From the NCBI GenBank assembly GCA_013003555.1, contig JABDIV010000036.1, positions 1 through 44,389 on the forward strand: 44,389 nt of DNA, given 5' to 3'. The stretch is from Flavobacteriaceae bacterium. Lineage in GTDB: Bacteria; Bacteroidota; Bacteroidia; Flavobacteriales; Flavobacteriaceae. The stretch's first letter is position 1. Each line of letters opens with the position of its first letter. The notes under the pieces are model-generated. The model had not been told where the DNA came from and made no database searches. It saw only the letters and a list, made by a program, of their open reading frames with translations. Both the position numbers and the translations under genes were made by a program. Positions 27,587 to 36,335 of the stretch are shown here, one piece after another.

Positions 27587-28474
27587 TTATTTCCCACTTT
27601 GTGATCTCCGATCACGGGCAATCAGGGTATTTTTCAGCAACATGGCAATGGTCATCGGACCTACTCCTCCAGGGACGGGTGTAATGTAACTGGCCTTTTT
27701 ACTAACGTTTTCAAAATCGACATCACCTGTAATGTAATAGCCTTTTGCTTTGGTCTCATCGGTAACGCGGGTTATCCCTACATCGATAATAACAACATCT
27801 TCATTAACCATATCGGCGGTAAGAAATCCAGGTACGCCTAAAGCTGTTACGATAATATCGGCTTGAAGGGTAATGGCCTTAATGTCCTTTGTATAACTAT
27901 GGGTTAATGTAACCGTTGAATTTCCTGGAAATCCTTTTCTTCCCATAAGAATACTCATTGGCCGCCCCACGATGTGGGACCTACCTATAACGACCGTATG
28001 TTTTCCCTTGGTTTCAACCTTAAAACGTTCTAAAAGGGTAAGGATGCCAAAGGGTGTTGCGGGAATGAACGTCGACATATCGAGGGCCATTTTTCCGAAA
28101 TTGGTAGGATGAAATCCATCTACATCCTTTTCAGGATCAACAGCCAGTAAAACTTTCTGAGCATTGATTTGTTTAGGAAGCGGCAACTGTACTATAAATC
28201 CGTCGATTTCATCATTGTCGTTCAAGTCATGAATAGTCTCTAATAATTCGACCTCGCTCACCGTATGAGGCAATTGGATAAGGGTTGATTCAAAACCAAC
28301 ACGCTCACAGGCCTTTACCTTACTTCCCACATAGGTTAAACTCGCACCGTCACTGCCAACTAAAACGGCAGCCAGGTGGGGTACGCGTTCGCCATTCTCT
28401 TTCATTTCCTGAACCTCCTTGGCTATTTCTTCTTTAATATCGTTGCTGGTTTTTCTTCCGTCAAGTAATATCAT
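27587..28474 (-). CDS. folD: Bifunctional methylenetetrahydrofolate dehydrogenase/cyclohydrolase
   Basis: FolD interconverts 5,10-methylene-, methenyl- and 10-formyl-tetrahydrofolate, using NADP in one-carbon metabolism. The 295-residue product has the substrate-site lysine in SLTYVGSKVKACERVG, the QLPLP motif, the Rossmann GRSHIVGRPMS segment, and the family signature PVPGGVGPMT near the C-terminus. Length and motif order are standard. The gene lies 39 bases downstream of ffh on the same strand and is probably co-transcribed with it. Its end converges with the VOC gene ten bases away. Confidence 0.96.
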   Translation of the reverse strand: MILLDGRKTSNDIKEEIAKEVQEMKENGERVPHLAAVLVGSDGASLTYVGSKVKACERVGFESTLIQLPHTVSEVELLETIHDLNDNDEIDGFIVQLPLPKQINAQKVLLAVDPEKDVDGFHPTNFGKMALDMSTFIPATPFGILTLLERFKVETKGKHTVVIGRSHIVGRPMSILMGRKGFPGNSTVTLTHSYTKDIKAITLQADIIVTALGVPGFLTADMVNEDVVIIDVGITRVTDETKAKGYYITGDVDFENVSKKASYITPVPGGVGPMTIAMLLKNTLIARDRRSQSGK

Positions 28475-28513
28475 AATGGGTGATTTTCAATTTCTGTTTC
28501 GTTATTTGCCTGT

Positions 28514-29845
28514 TTAGCGCGGCATATTTTTCATCATTTGCATCATTTTACGGCCGCCTCCACCTTGCATCATTTTCATCATCTTGCTCATTTGATTGAA
28601 TTGTTTCAGTAGTTGATTTACCTCCTGTACCGAGGTTCCTGATCCTTTTCCTATCCGTTTTTTCCTCGATGCATTAATAACAGCGGGTTTAGAACGTTCT
28701 TCGGGAGTCATAGAATGGATTATCGCTTCAATATGTTTAAAAGCATCATCGTCAATATCCATATCCTTTACCATTTTACCGGCCCCGGGAATCATCCCGA
28801 CCAGGTCTTTCATACTTCCCATTTTCTTCACCTGCTGAATCTGCTTTAAGAAATCGTCAAATCCGAATTGGTTTTTTGCGATTTTCTTCTGCAATTTCCT
28901 GGCTTCCTGCTCATCAAATTGTTCCTGGGCTCGTTCAACTAACGAAACAACATCACCCATGCCCAGTATTCTGTCGGCCATTCGCGCCGGATAGAACACA
29001 TCGATGGCATCCATCTTTTCTCCCGTACCGATAAATTTGATGGGTTTATTTACCACTGACTTAATCGATAAAGCGGCTCCACCCCGGGTATCCCCATCGA
29101 GTTTTGTAAGGATAACGCCATCGAAATTGAGTATATCATTAAAGGCTTTGGCAGTATTTACAGCGTCCTGACCGGTCATGGAATCAACGACGAACAAAGT
29201 TTCCTGCGGATTTACGGCCTTATGAATATTCGATATCTCGTTCATCATGGCCTCATCAACAGCCAATCGTCCTGCCGTATCGATAATCACAACATTATAA
29301 CCGTTAGCTTTGGCATGTGCAATACCGGCCTTGGCCAGAGAAACCGGATCACTGTTCTCTCGGTCGCTGTATACCTCAACACCGATTTGATCACCAACTA
29401 CATGCAATTGATCGATAGCCGCCGGACGGTAAACATCACAGGCAACCAATAATGGTTTCTTTGTTTTTTTATTCTTAAGAAAATTTGCCAATTTGCCTGA
29501 AAAGGTAGTTTTACCCGATCCTTGCAGACCTGACATCAGAATTACGCTTGGCGATTCCGAAAGATTGATACCGGCAGCATCACCTCCCATCAATTGAGTT
29601 AACTCATCCTTGACGATTTTCACCATTAACTGCCCGGGCTGAAGGGTAGTTAATACATTTTGCCCTAATGCCTTTTCCTTTACACGGTTAGTAAAATCCT
29701 TGGCTATCTTGTAGTTAACATCGGCATCTAACAATGCACGACGAACCTCTTTAAGGGTCTCAGCTACATTTATTTCGGATATGCTCCCATGTCCTTTGAG
29801 GACATGAAAGGCCTTATCGAGCTTATCACTTAAACTATTAAACAT
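28514..29845 (-). CDS. ffh: Signal recognition particle protein Ffh
   Basis: Ffh is the GTPase of the signal recognition particle, which binds signal sequences on ribosomes and delivers them to FtsY and SecYEG. The 443-residue product has the NG domain: G1 GLQGSGKTT (106-114), G3 DTAGRL, G4 TKLDGDTRGGAA. The C-terminal methionine-rich M domain includes MIPGAGKMVKDM and the MSKMMKMMQGGGG tail, which binds signal peptides and 4.5S RNA. ATG 29845 is used. No SRP RNA gene is visible nearby. With secDF, lgt and yidD, this window carries several protein-export genes. Confidence 0.97.
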   Translation of the reverse strand: MFNSLSDKLDKAFHVLKGHGSISEINVAETLKEVRRALLDADVNYKIAKDFTNRVKEKALGQNVLTTLQPGQLMVKIVKDELTQLMGGDAAGINLSESPSVILMSGLQGSGKTTFSGKLANFLKNKKTKKPLLVACDVYRPAAIDQLHVVGDQIGVEVYSDRENSDPVSLAKAGIAHAKANGYNVVIIDTAGRLAVDEAMMNEISNIHKAVNPQETLFVVDSMTGQDAVNTAKAFNDILNFDGVILTKLDGDTRGGAALSIKSVVNKPIKFIGTGEKMDAIDVFYPARMADRILGMGDVVSLVERAQEQFDEQEARKLQKKIAKNQFGFDDFLKQIQQVKKMGSMKDLVGMIPGAGKMVKDMDIDDDAFKHIEAIIHSMTPEERSKPAVINASRKKRIGKGSGTSVQEVNQLLKQFNQMSKMMKMMQGGGGRKMMQMMKNMPR

Positions 29846-29868
29846 GATCAAATCTTTCTTAAGAGTCG

Positions 29869-29876
29869 CAAATTTA
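29869..29876 (-). promoter_or_regulatory. Probable -7 element of ffh
   Basis: TAAATTTG on the minus strand fits TAnnTTTG, 24 bases before the ffh ATG. It lies downstream of the lipoprotein gene's terminator. Confidence 0.5.
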
Positions 29877-29910
29877 ATGATTTGGTCACGATTTACGAAG
29901 TTACATTAAC

Positions 29911-29940
29911 AAAAAAAAGCCACCCTGGGCCGGGTGGCTC
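29911..29940 (-). terminator. Intrinsic terminator of the modular lipoprotein gene
   Basis: AGCCACCC and GGGTGGCT arms form a GC-rich hairpin, followed on the minus strand by a T-run of eight. Confidence 0.9.
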
Positions 29941-29993
29941 TACTAACTAATCAACTTACTAAAAACAACATAAAGATTAAGTAGTGGGATCAA

Positions 29994-32414
29994 TTAATTA
30001 CATTCTCTTTGTAAAAGAATTTGATTGTTATTGGCATTGTTTATCAACACCATTTCAGTTTCGCTGCACTGTGCAACCAACCATTCGCCGGTTAATACCT
30101 GGAATACGTTATTAAAGGAGCCTATAAGAAGGTAGACACCGTTGGCAGAATCACCTGTAACCGACCAGCTTCCGGTAGCTGCGGTTCCAAGACCTTCAGC
30201 TATAAGTTGACCATCAGTTCCGAAAAGTAAATCTACAGTACTAAAGTCATCACTTCCATCGACTGAAACAGGAACCCAATGGCATTCCGACAGGAACAGT
30301 GCGATATTATCGGCCGTACATGGATCGGGGTTGCAGTTTTCAACATAGAGATGAACTTCAAATACCTCATAAATCGTTGTGCCGGCAAGTACTACACGTG
30401 CATATATTGTTTGTGGGTTAGATGTATTAACATACGGTGAATTCAAGGCTTCTACTCCAGCTTCAGCGTCGGACAGGGAGGCGTGAAATGTAATTTCAAC
30501 GTCATCTTGCGGACAATTCGGGAAGGCGAGATTAAGATCGAATTCGGTTAAACCATCAGTTGTATTATCATCACAGATAACAAATTCTACATTGCTGAAG
30601 CATTCAAAAGCACTTGTATCGACAGCGCATTCACAATTTTCATTCAACACACCGAGATTACCATTGGCGTCTTCGCACTCATCACCCACATTTGCCTGCA
30701 ATTCCTCACAATCGAACGTTGTATCAGTAATACAATCGCAATTTTCATTCAGCACACCGCTTACACCGTTTGGGTTTTCACACGGATCACCGATATTAGC
30801 TTCATAGTCGGGACAATCGAATTCATTGACATCGGTTTCGCATTCACAATTCTCATTGATAACACCTACCACACCATCGGGCGTTTCACATTCATCACCA
30901 ATATTGGCTTCGTAGTCGGGACAATCGAACTGATTGACATCGGTTTCGCATTCGCAATTCTCATTGATAACACCTACCACACCATCGGGCGTTTCACATT
31001 CATCACCAATATTGGCCTGAAGATCTTCACAATAGGTATCATTGGTGCAATCTTGTTCGAAGACGATATAATGATCTCCATTTATGAATTTCAATCGATC
31101 GGCATCGCATTCAAACAATCTCCATTCACCCGATAGCTCATTATATGGCGCAGGCAATTCAAGGACTAAATAGATTCCGCTATCGGTAAGTGAAATATTC
31201 CACTGGCCTGTGATGACATCACCATTCGGAACAACCACGGTTACTACACCACTTCCGTCGAAATTAAACGGACCGTTGAGTTGATTACTGGCGACATTAG
31301 ATCCTGAATACCATACACATTCGATGAGGCTGTTATTGACCACCTGTGCCGAACAATCGATATCGTTTTCACATTCTCTTTCGATAATGACATACTGAGC
31401 GACGTTAGTCGCATTTTCTCGTACCAGTTTAAAGCGGTCATCATCACATTCAATGATCAACCAATCTCCTCCCAGGTCTTGATCAAAAGCAGTGAGCTCA
31501 AGTAGGGACAGGATAACTCCGGCGTCGGTCTCAGAAACTTCCCAGTGACCCCCTATAGCACTTGTTGTGCTGCCTTGTGAGATTTCAAGGGTACCATTTT
31601 CATTGAAATAGATATCATAATCAATGAAGTTATCATCGCCATTGAAGGATACGATATTCCAGTAACATTCAAGCAAATACATTTCAACATCGCCGGCTTC
31701 GCAATCATCAGTATCGTCGATACAAAGCTCATCGGCTGCATTAATAGCTGCTTGTAACTCCTGATTGCTGTTAACTTCAATGGTAGACCCATCTGAATAA
31801 ATTAAGGTCACGGGGTAATTCAAACTCGCCAGAATAGCACCTCCAGCAGGGTTTTCCTCAAGTTCTTCAAGGAAAATGTAGAGGGCTTCATCGCTTTCTA
31901 TAACCACAGTATCTATGAGCTGGAAAGCAGAATTATATATTGAGAAGGAGATTGGGTATACAAAATCAACACATTCGATTACATCATCTTCATTTTCTGT
32001 ACATTCTTCGATAAAGGCTTCCAGTTGGTCCTGGTTTTCAATGGTGATCTCGGTATAATCATTTAAGATTATTGTGATCGGGAATAAAAATTCCAGGAAG
32101 TCATTATCGGAATCAAACTCGCTAAAAATCTCTTCAAGGATCTCAAGATCTTCCAGTGAATCGATTGTTATCGTAATTCCATTTGCAATAATTGTTACGG
32201 GTAAATTAATAGAAAAGCAGTCGGTACCATCCATAACATTATCTACAGTACCATTATTTGCAGCGGTTGAACGCATCAAGCGGGCAACTGCCGAATCGGA
32301 AGTTATGGTATCTTCCTGGTTCTGGGTTTCTTCCAATACCTCATTCTGACAGGAATTAAAAGTAAACAGGGCAAAAAGGGAAAGGATTAAAACAAGTTTG
32401 AAATTAGGTTTCAT
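29994..32414 (-). CDS. Large modular surface lipoprotein of the ECF/TonB locus
   Basis: This encodes 806 residues with a lipobox (ALFTFNSC, Cys22). An acidic N-terminal part (about 65-235) holds four beta-type repeats of the form PITIIxxDxTxITIxxxxxLE. Next are two lipocalin-like domains of about 95 residues (starting ECYWNIVSFNG and ECVWYSGSN), then four Cys-rich EGF-like repeats of about 35 residues (QANIGDECETPDG ... NENCECETDVN). After these comes one adhesin module (FVICDDNTTDGL ... NPQTIYARV), like the repeats of the giant protein at 1-3556, and a third lipocalin-like domain (ECHWVPVSVDG). I infer that it sits on the outer membrane, perhaps on the cell surface. It is divergent to the sigma factor gene, and its upstream region shares a bipartite motif with fecR. 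No enzymatic motif is seen. Confidence 0.85.
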   Translation of the reverse strand: MKPNFKLVLILSLFALFTFNSCQNEVLEETQNQEDTITSDSAVARLMRSTAANNGTVDNVMDGTDCFSINLPVTIIANGITITIDSLEDLEILEEIFSEFDSDNDFLEFLFPITIILNDYTEITIENQDQLEAFIEECTENEDDVIECVDFVYPISFSIYNSAFQLIDTVVIESDEALYIFLEELEENPAGGAILASLNYPVTLIYSDGSTIEVNSNQELQAAINAADELCIDDTDDCEAGDVEMYLLECYWNIVSFNGDDNFIDYDIYFNENGTLEISQGSTTSAIGGHWEVSETDAGVILSLLELTAFDQDLGGDWLIIECDDDRFKLVRENATNVAQYVIIERECENDIDCSAQVVNNSLIECVWYSGSNVASNQLNGPFNFDGSGVVTVVVPNGDVITGQWNISLTDSGIYLVLELPAPYNELSGEWRLFECDADRLKFINGDHYIVFEQDCTNDTYCEDLQANIGDECETPDGVVGVINENCECETDVNQFDCPDYEANIGDECETPDGVVGVINENCECETDVNEFDCPDYEANIGDPCENPNGVSGVLNENCDCITDTTFDCEELQANVGDECEDANGNLGVLNENCECAVDTSAFECFSNVEFVICDDNTTDGLTEFDLNLAFPNCPQDDVEITFHASLSDAEAGVEALNSPYVNTSNPQTIYARVVLAGTTIYEVFEVHLYVENCNPDPCTADNIALFLSECHWVPVSVDGSDDFSTVDLLFGTDGQLIAEGLGTAATGSWSVTGDSANGVYLLIGSFNNVFQVLTGEWLVAQCSETEMVLINNANNNQILLQRECN
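30600..31036 (-). repeat. Cys-rich 35-36-residue tandem repeat in the modular lipoprotein
   Basis: Four in-frame units share the core ANIGDECExPDG and the end NENCECETD. The copies at 30825-30908 and 30933-31016 are 84 bases each, offset by 108 bases, and differ at a single position, which indicates a recent duplication. The other two units are more diverged. Confidence 0.9.
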
Positions 32415-32451
32415 AAGTTTTGGGTTTATTTAAACTGCAATTTTGTTAATA

Positions 32452-32479
32452 AAACAGATTCCGATCAAAAACTCCTACC
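32452..32479 (-). promoter_or_regulatory. Candidate ECF-sigma promoter of the modular lipoprotein
   Basis: Read on the minus strand, GGTAGGAGTTTTTG (32479-32466) is followed after eight bases by CTGTTT (32457-32452). The 14-base box matches the copy upstream of fecR at 13 of 14 positions, with the second box at the same spacing. CTGTTT ends about 37 bases before ATG 32414, a plausible -10-like position. Confidence 0.6.
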
Positions 32480-32507
32480 TTCAAAATACTTTTTTTACAT
32501 TTATCCT

Positions 32508-33038
32508 GTGAACGCCTCTGATAACCATAAGGATATAAGGTCAGACATCTGTGATGAAACCTTGTTTTCGTCTTTGTTTACCAAATATGCCAAAGACCTG
32601 CATGATTTTCTGTATTACAAATATGGAGAACGGCTAAATCCTCAGGATAAAGTTCAGGAAGCCTTTATCAAGTTATGGGAGAATTGTGGCAAGGTGAGCC
32701 CGTCTAAAGCCAAATCCTATCTGTTTACTGTCGCGAACAACCTGATGCTTAATGCAGTCGCGCATGAAAAGGTGGTTTTAAAATATCAGAAACTTAAGCC
32801 GAAGTCGCATACAAATGAGGATCCTGAATTTTTAATGCAGGAAAATCAATATATGAAGAAACTTCAAACAGCGATCGCCAATCTGACTGAAGCTCAGCGA
32901 ACCGCATTTTTATTAAATCGCATAGAAGGTAAAAAACACAGAGAAATAGCCGATATGTTAGGTATTTCAACCAAAGCAGTTGAAAAACGAATTTATAGCG
33001 CCTTAAATAAATTAAGAGAAGACATTAAAGAATTATAG
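32508..33038 (+). CDS. ECF sigma factor, FecI-like
   Basis: The 176-residue product is an extracytoplasmic-function sigma-70 factor that would direct RNA polymerase to the promoters of a surface-signalling regulon. Region 2 is LFTKYAKDLHDFLYYKYG ... DKVQEAFIKLWEN. Region 4 is LTEAQRTAFLLNRIEGKKHREIADMLG, followed by the recognition helix ISTKAVEKRIYSALNKLRED. The start is GTG at 32508; no in-frame ATG fits. It is followed 45 bases later by fecR and is divergent to the modular lipoprotein. In the FecI/FecR scheme it is held by FecR until the outer-membrane receptor reports its ligand. Confidence 0.9.
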   Translation: MNASDNHKDIRSDICDETLFSSLFTKYAKDLHDFLYYKYGERLNPQDKVQEAFIKLWENCGKVSPSKAKSYLFTVANNLMLNAVAHEKVVLKYQKLKPKSHTNEDPEFLMQENQYMKKLQTAIANLTEAQRTAFLLNRIEGKKHREIADMLGISTKAVEKRIYSALNKLREDIKEL

Positions 33039-33045
33039 GAACAGG

Positions 33046-33073
33046 GGTAGGACTTTTTGCAACACAACTGTTT
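33046..33073 (+). promoter_or_regulatory. Candidate ECF-sigma promoter of fecR
   Basis: GGTAGGACTTTTTG (33046-33059) is followed after eight bases by CTGTTT (33068-33073), ten bases before the fecR ATG. The same two-box element, with identical spacing, precedes the divergent lipoprotein gene. It lies after the sigma gene's stop, so fecR and its downstream genes could be induced separately from the sigma gene. Confidence 0.6.
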
Positions 33074-33083
33074 AATAGATGAA

Positions 33084-33986
33084 ATGACACGAGAAGAACT
33101 CATACGGAAATGGCTCGATAATGAACTATCGGCCCAAGAACAGAAGGCTTTCGAACAGCTTGAGGATCATGACGATCTTATCGTCTTATCTAAGCGTATC
33201 AAAGGTTTTCAGGCGCCTGAGTTTAATATAGAACAATCACACAATGCCTTAATGTCTCGTATACAAACTGCTAAAAAACAACGAGGCGTCAACTGGCAAA
33301 AATATGTATTACGCATTGCTGCCGTTTTGGTCATTGCTTTTGGTGCTTATTTTTTCACATTAACACAAGACACAAATGTGTCGACATTGATGGCCGAAAA
33401 AACAACCATTGCATTGCCAGACGATTCGGAAGTCGTCCTCAATTCCCAATCCGTATTGTCGTTTAATGAACGTGACTGGAAATCATCCCGCGACATTGAG
33501 CTGAACGGCGAGGCCTTTTTTAAGGTGGCCAAAGGAAAATCATTTAATGTAATGACAAGCGCAGGAACCGTAACCGTTCTGGGCACCCAATTCAATGTGA
33601 AGCATAGAGAAGGAATTTTTGAGGTCGTTTGCTTTGAAGGCTCCGTAGAGGTTAAGAGTTCGAGTCGCCAGGTTGTTCTAAAACCCGGCGATCAATTCCT
33701 TTTATTAGATGGGAAATATATTGCTGCCGAAAAAGACAAAAGACAAAAACCCTCATGGATCGATAATGAGAGTTATTTTAAAAGCATGCCGTACGGCCTT
33801 GTGGTTACCGAATTTGAACGACAATATGATGTCGAGATCAATATCGATTCGGTAGACACCGATCAGCGCTTTACCGGAAGTTTTACACACAATAATATCG
33901 ATCTTGCCCTTAAATCTATAACTTTACCTTTGAATCTAAAGTATCGCCTAACAGATGGCCGTACGATTATGTTATCGCGTGAGTAA
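33084..33986 (+). CDS. fecR: FecR-like anti-sigma factor
   Basis: The 300-residue FecR family protein is expected to sit in the inner membrane, bind the sigma factor on its cytoplasmic side and contact the receptor's STN domain on its periplasmic side. The N-terminal cytoplasmic part reads MTREELIRKWLDNELS. A single membrane segment lies at about 75-93 (YVLRIAAVLVIAFGAYFF). The periplasmic FecR domain follows (ALPDDSEVVLNSQSVLSFNE, IELNGEAFFKVAKG, TVLGTQFNVKHREGIFEVVCFEGSVEV). A C-terminal DUF4974-like region (YGLVVTEFERQYDVEI, FTGSFTHNNIDLALKSITLPLNL) completes it. ATG 33084 is preferred to a TTG at 33057 that lies inside the candidate promoter. It overlaps the receptor gene start. Confidence 0.9.
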   Translation: MTREELIRKWLDNELSAQEQKAFEQLEDHDDLIVLSKRIKGFQAPEFNIEQSHNALMSRIQTAKKQRGVNWQKYVLRIAAVLVIAFGAYFFTLTQDTNVSTLMAEKTTIALPDDSEVVLNSQSVLSFNERDWKSSRDIELNGEAFFKVAKGKSFNVMTSAGTVTVLGTQFNVKHREGIFEVVCFEGSVEVKSSSRQVVLKPGDQFLLLDGKYIAAEKDKRQKPSWIDNESYFKSMPYGLVVTEFERQYDVEINIDSVDTDQRFTGSFTHNNIDLALKSITLPLNLKYRLTDGRTIMLSRE

Positions 33987-36285
33987 AACGGTTTTAAAAA
34001 CCATTTTCTTTTTCTTTTTACTCTTTGGGAATAACATGACTTTTTCACAAGTCAGTTCCCAGGGCAAACTACCGCTTAAATCAGTTTTAAATCAAATCGA
34101 ACAAGACTTTAATGTCAATTTCACCTATGCCGATGCCACTCTTGAGGGTAAATTAATCGATGCGCCAGAACCGGGCATTAGCTTAAATCGTTTGCTCCGG
34201 ATACTCGAAAACCAAACAGGGCTTATCTTCGAATTATTGAACAATTCAAACATCATTATCCGGGCTAACCTCACTGAAGACCTGACCGCTACCCAATTTT
34301 TAGATGAGGTATTGGTTGTTAATTACCTCACCAAAGGGATATCATTAAAAAAAGACGGTGTCGCCAATATTGAACCGCAGGAATTTGGCATCTTACCCGG
34401 ATTGATCGAACCCGATGTTTTGCAAACCATTCAGGCCCTTCCGGGGGTTAGCAGTATTGATGAACGCGTTTCCAATCTCAATGTAAGAGGTGGCACCAAT
34501 GACCAGAATCTTCTCTTATGGGACGGCATTAAAATGTACCAGTCTGGCCATTTTTTTGGTTTGATATCAGCTTTTAATCCATATTTGACCCAAAACGTGA
34601 TCGTTTCAAAAAACGGTACTAGTGCGGTATATGGCGACGGTGTTTCCAGCATTATCGATATGCAGAGTTCAAAAGAACCGGGAGGTGTTTTTACGGGAGG
34701 GGCAGGTGTAAATTTGATAAGTGGGGATGCTTATGCAAAAATTCCTGTCAATTTGAATTCAGAACTTCAAATTTCAGCTCGTCGATCGATTACCGATCTG
34801 CTTACAACACCGACCTATGATAACTATTTTAAACGAATTTTTCAGGACACTGATGTCACTAACCAGGGCGGAAACATAATTAAACAAAACGAACGGTTTT
34901 TCTTTTATGATGCTACAGCCCGCTTTATCTATAATTTATCGAAAAAAGATAAAATAAGGGTTAATGCCCTGGCCATTTATAATAACCTTAATTATGATGA
35001 ACAGTCGACCATCAATGACGTTAGCGAGGCATTAAACAGTCAGCTCATCCAGCGTAATCTGGCGGCAGGAATTGAGTATGAACGCCAATGGAATGACAAA
35101 TTAAATACTACTGCACTTATGTATTTATCGAATTACACCCTGGATGCCACTAATTTTGATGTGATTAATGAGCAACGGCTGATTCAGGAAAATGAAGTTT
35201 ATGATGGCGGACTTAAACTGCATGCCACCTATGAATTAGAGGACAACCTTCGATATTTTGGCGGTTATCAATTCACTGAAGTTGGGATAAGCAACCTGGA
35301 AGATGTCAATAATCCTGTTTTCAGGCGATTTGTGAAAGAGGTGCTTCGATCGCATGCCATGTTCAATGAGGTTAAATTCGTTTCCAATTCGGGAAATACC
35401 TCGGCAAGACTTGGGTTACGCACCAATTATATCGAGAAATTCAGCGAGTTTTATGTCGAACCTCGATTGAGCTTCAATCAGCGGTTTTTAGATCATTTCA
35501 GGCTCGAGCTTTTGGGGGAAATCAAAACGCAATCGACCTCTCAAATAATCGACCTTCAAAATGATTTCCTCGGTGTAGAAAAACGCCGTTGGATTTTATC
35601 AAACAACAGCAACATTCCCGTTATCAAGAGCAAACAATTCTCAAGTGGTATTCATTACAATCACAAAGGCTTACTGATCAGTTTAGAAGGATTTATAAAA
35701 CAAGTAGAAGGGATCACAACACGGAGTCAGGGCTTCCAGAATCAATATCAATTTATTGATGCGATCGGTGGGTACCGCGTAAAAGGATTTGATTTTTTAA
35801 TCAACAAACAATGGACCGACATCAGCAGCTGGTTGAGCTATTCATTGAGCAAAAATGACTATACATTCGAAGATCTGAATTTCGGTGAGGAATTTCCGAA
35901 CAATACAGACATCCGCCATAATATGACATTCGCCGGTACTTATTCAATCGATAAGTTAAAGATCGCCCTTGGGATGAATTGGCGAAGTGGTAAACCATTT
36001 ACCTTGCCCGATCGGGAAAATCCCATAACCAATTCATTTATTAACTACCAGGAACCAAATGCTCAGAATTTATCCGATTATTTCCGAGTCGATATTTCAG
36101 CCAAGTATGAATTTCAGCTGACCGATAAAACAATAGCGAGCGGTGGGCTGTCGTTGTGGAATGTATTGAATAAAAAAAATACCATCAACACCTATTACCT
36201 CATTTCTGATGAAGGGACACTATCACGCGTTGACAATGAATCGCTCGGGATCACTCCAAATTTTAGTTTAAGAGTAGAATTTTAA
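33955..36285 (+). CDS. STN-domain TonB-dependent receptor
   Basis: This encodes 776 residues with an outer-membrane receptor layout. A signal peptide (TVLKTIFFFFLLFGNNMTFS) comes first. An STN signalling domain follows (about 35-105: KLPLKSVLNQIEQDFNVNFTY, ISLNRLLRILENQTGLIFEL). The plug has LPGVSSIDERVSNLNVRGGTNDQ, VIVSKNGTSAVYGDGVSSIIDM, and the rest is a beta-barrel ending in FSLRVEF with a terminal Phe. At under 800 residues it is far smaller than SusC-type receptors, has no CarboxypepD N-terminal domain, and no SusD gene is adjacent. The start may instead be GTG 33979, which overlaps the fecR stop as GTGAGTAA. The STN domain indicates signalling to FecR and the sigma factor. The transported or sensed ligand is unknown. 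Confidence 0.9.
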   Translation: MAVRLCYRVSKTVLKTIFFFFLLFGNNMTFSQVSSQGKLPLKSVLNQIEQDFNVNFTYADATLEGKLIDAPEPGISLNRLLRILENQTGLIFELLNNSNIIIRANLTEDLTATQFLDEVLVVNYLTKGISLKKDGVANIEPQEFGILPGLIEPDVLQTIQALPGVSSIDERVSNLNVRGGTNDQNLLLWDGIKMYQSGHFFGLISAFNPYLTQNVIVSKNGTSAVYGDGVSSIIDMQSSKEPGGVFTGGAGVNLISGDAYAKIPVNLNSELQISARRSITDLLTTPTYDNYFKRIFQDTDVTNQGGNIIKQNERFFFYDATARFIYNLSKKDKIRVNALAIYNNLNYDEQSTINDVSEALNSQLIQRNLAAGIEYERQWNDKLNTTALMYLSNYTLDATNFDVINEQRLIQENEVYDGGLKLHATYELEDNLRYFGGYQFTEVGISNLEDVNNPVFRRFVKEVLRSHAMFNEVKFVSNSGNTSARLGLRTNYIEKFSEFYVEPRLSFNQRFLDHFRLELLGEIKTQSTSQIIDLQNDFLGVEKRRWILSNNSNIPVIKSKQFSSGIHYNHKGLLISLEGFIKQVEGITTRSQGFQNQYQFIDAIGGYRVKGFDFLINKQWTDISSWLSYSLSKNDYTFEDLNFGEEFPNNTDIRHNMTFAGTYSIDKLKIALGMNWRSGKPFTLPDRENPITNSFINYQEPNAQNLSDYFRVDISAKYEFQLTDKTIASGGLSLWNVLNKKNTINTYYLISDEGTLSRVDNESLGITPNFSLRVEF

Positions 36286-36335
36286 TTTTCCCTTAATTTG
36301 AACTAAATTAGACATCAACCAACCATCTTTTGTAT

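Noticed and set aside
27579..27590. Palindrome ATAAGGCCTTAT between the converging VOC and folD genes as a terminator
   Set aside because: There is no loop or T-run, and it overlaps the folD stop; no clear terminator was identified there.
28514..29993. SRP RNA gene expected near ffh
   Set aside because: No sequence resembling the conserved SRP RNA hairpin was seen in the flanking intergenic stretches.
30600..31036. Regular ~108-base repeats that could look like a CRISPR array
   Set aside because: The repeats are in frame, encode Cys-rich protein units, and have no unique spacers or cas genes nearby.
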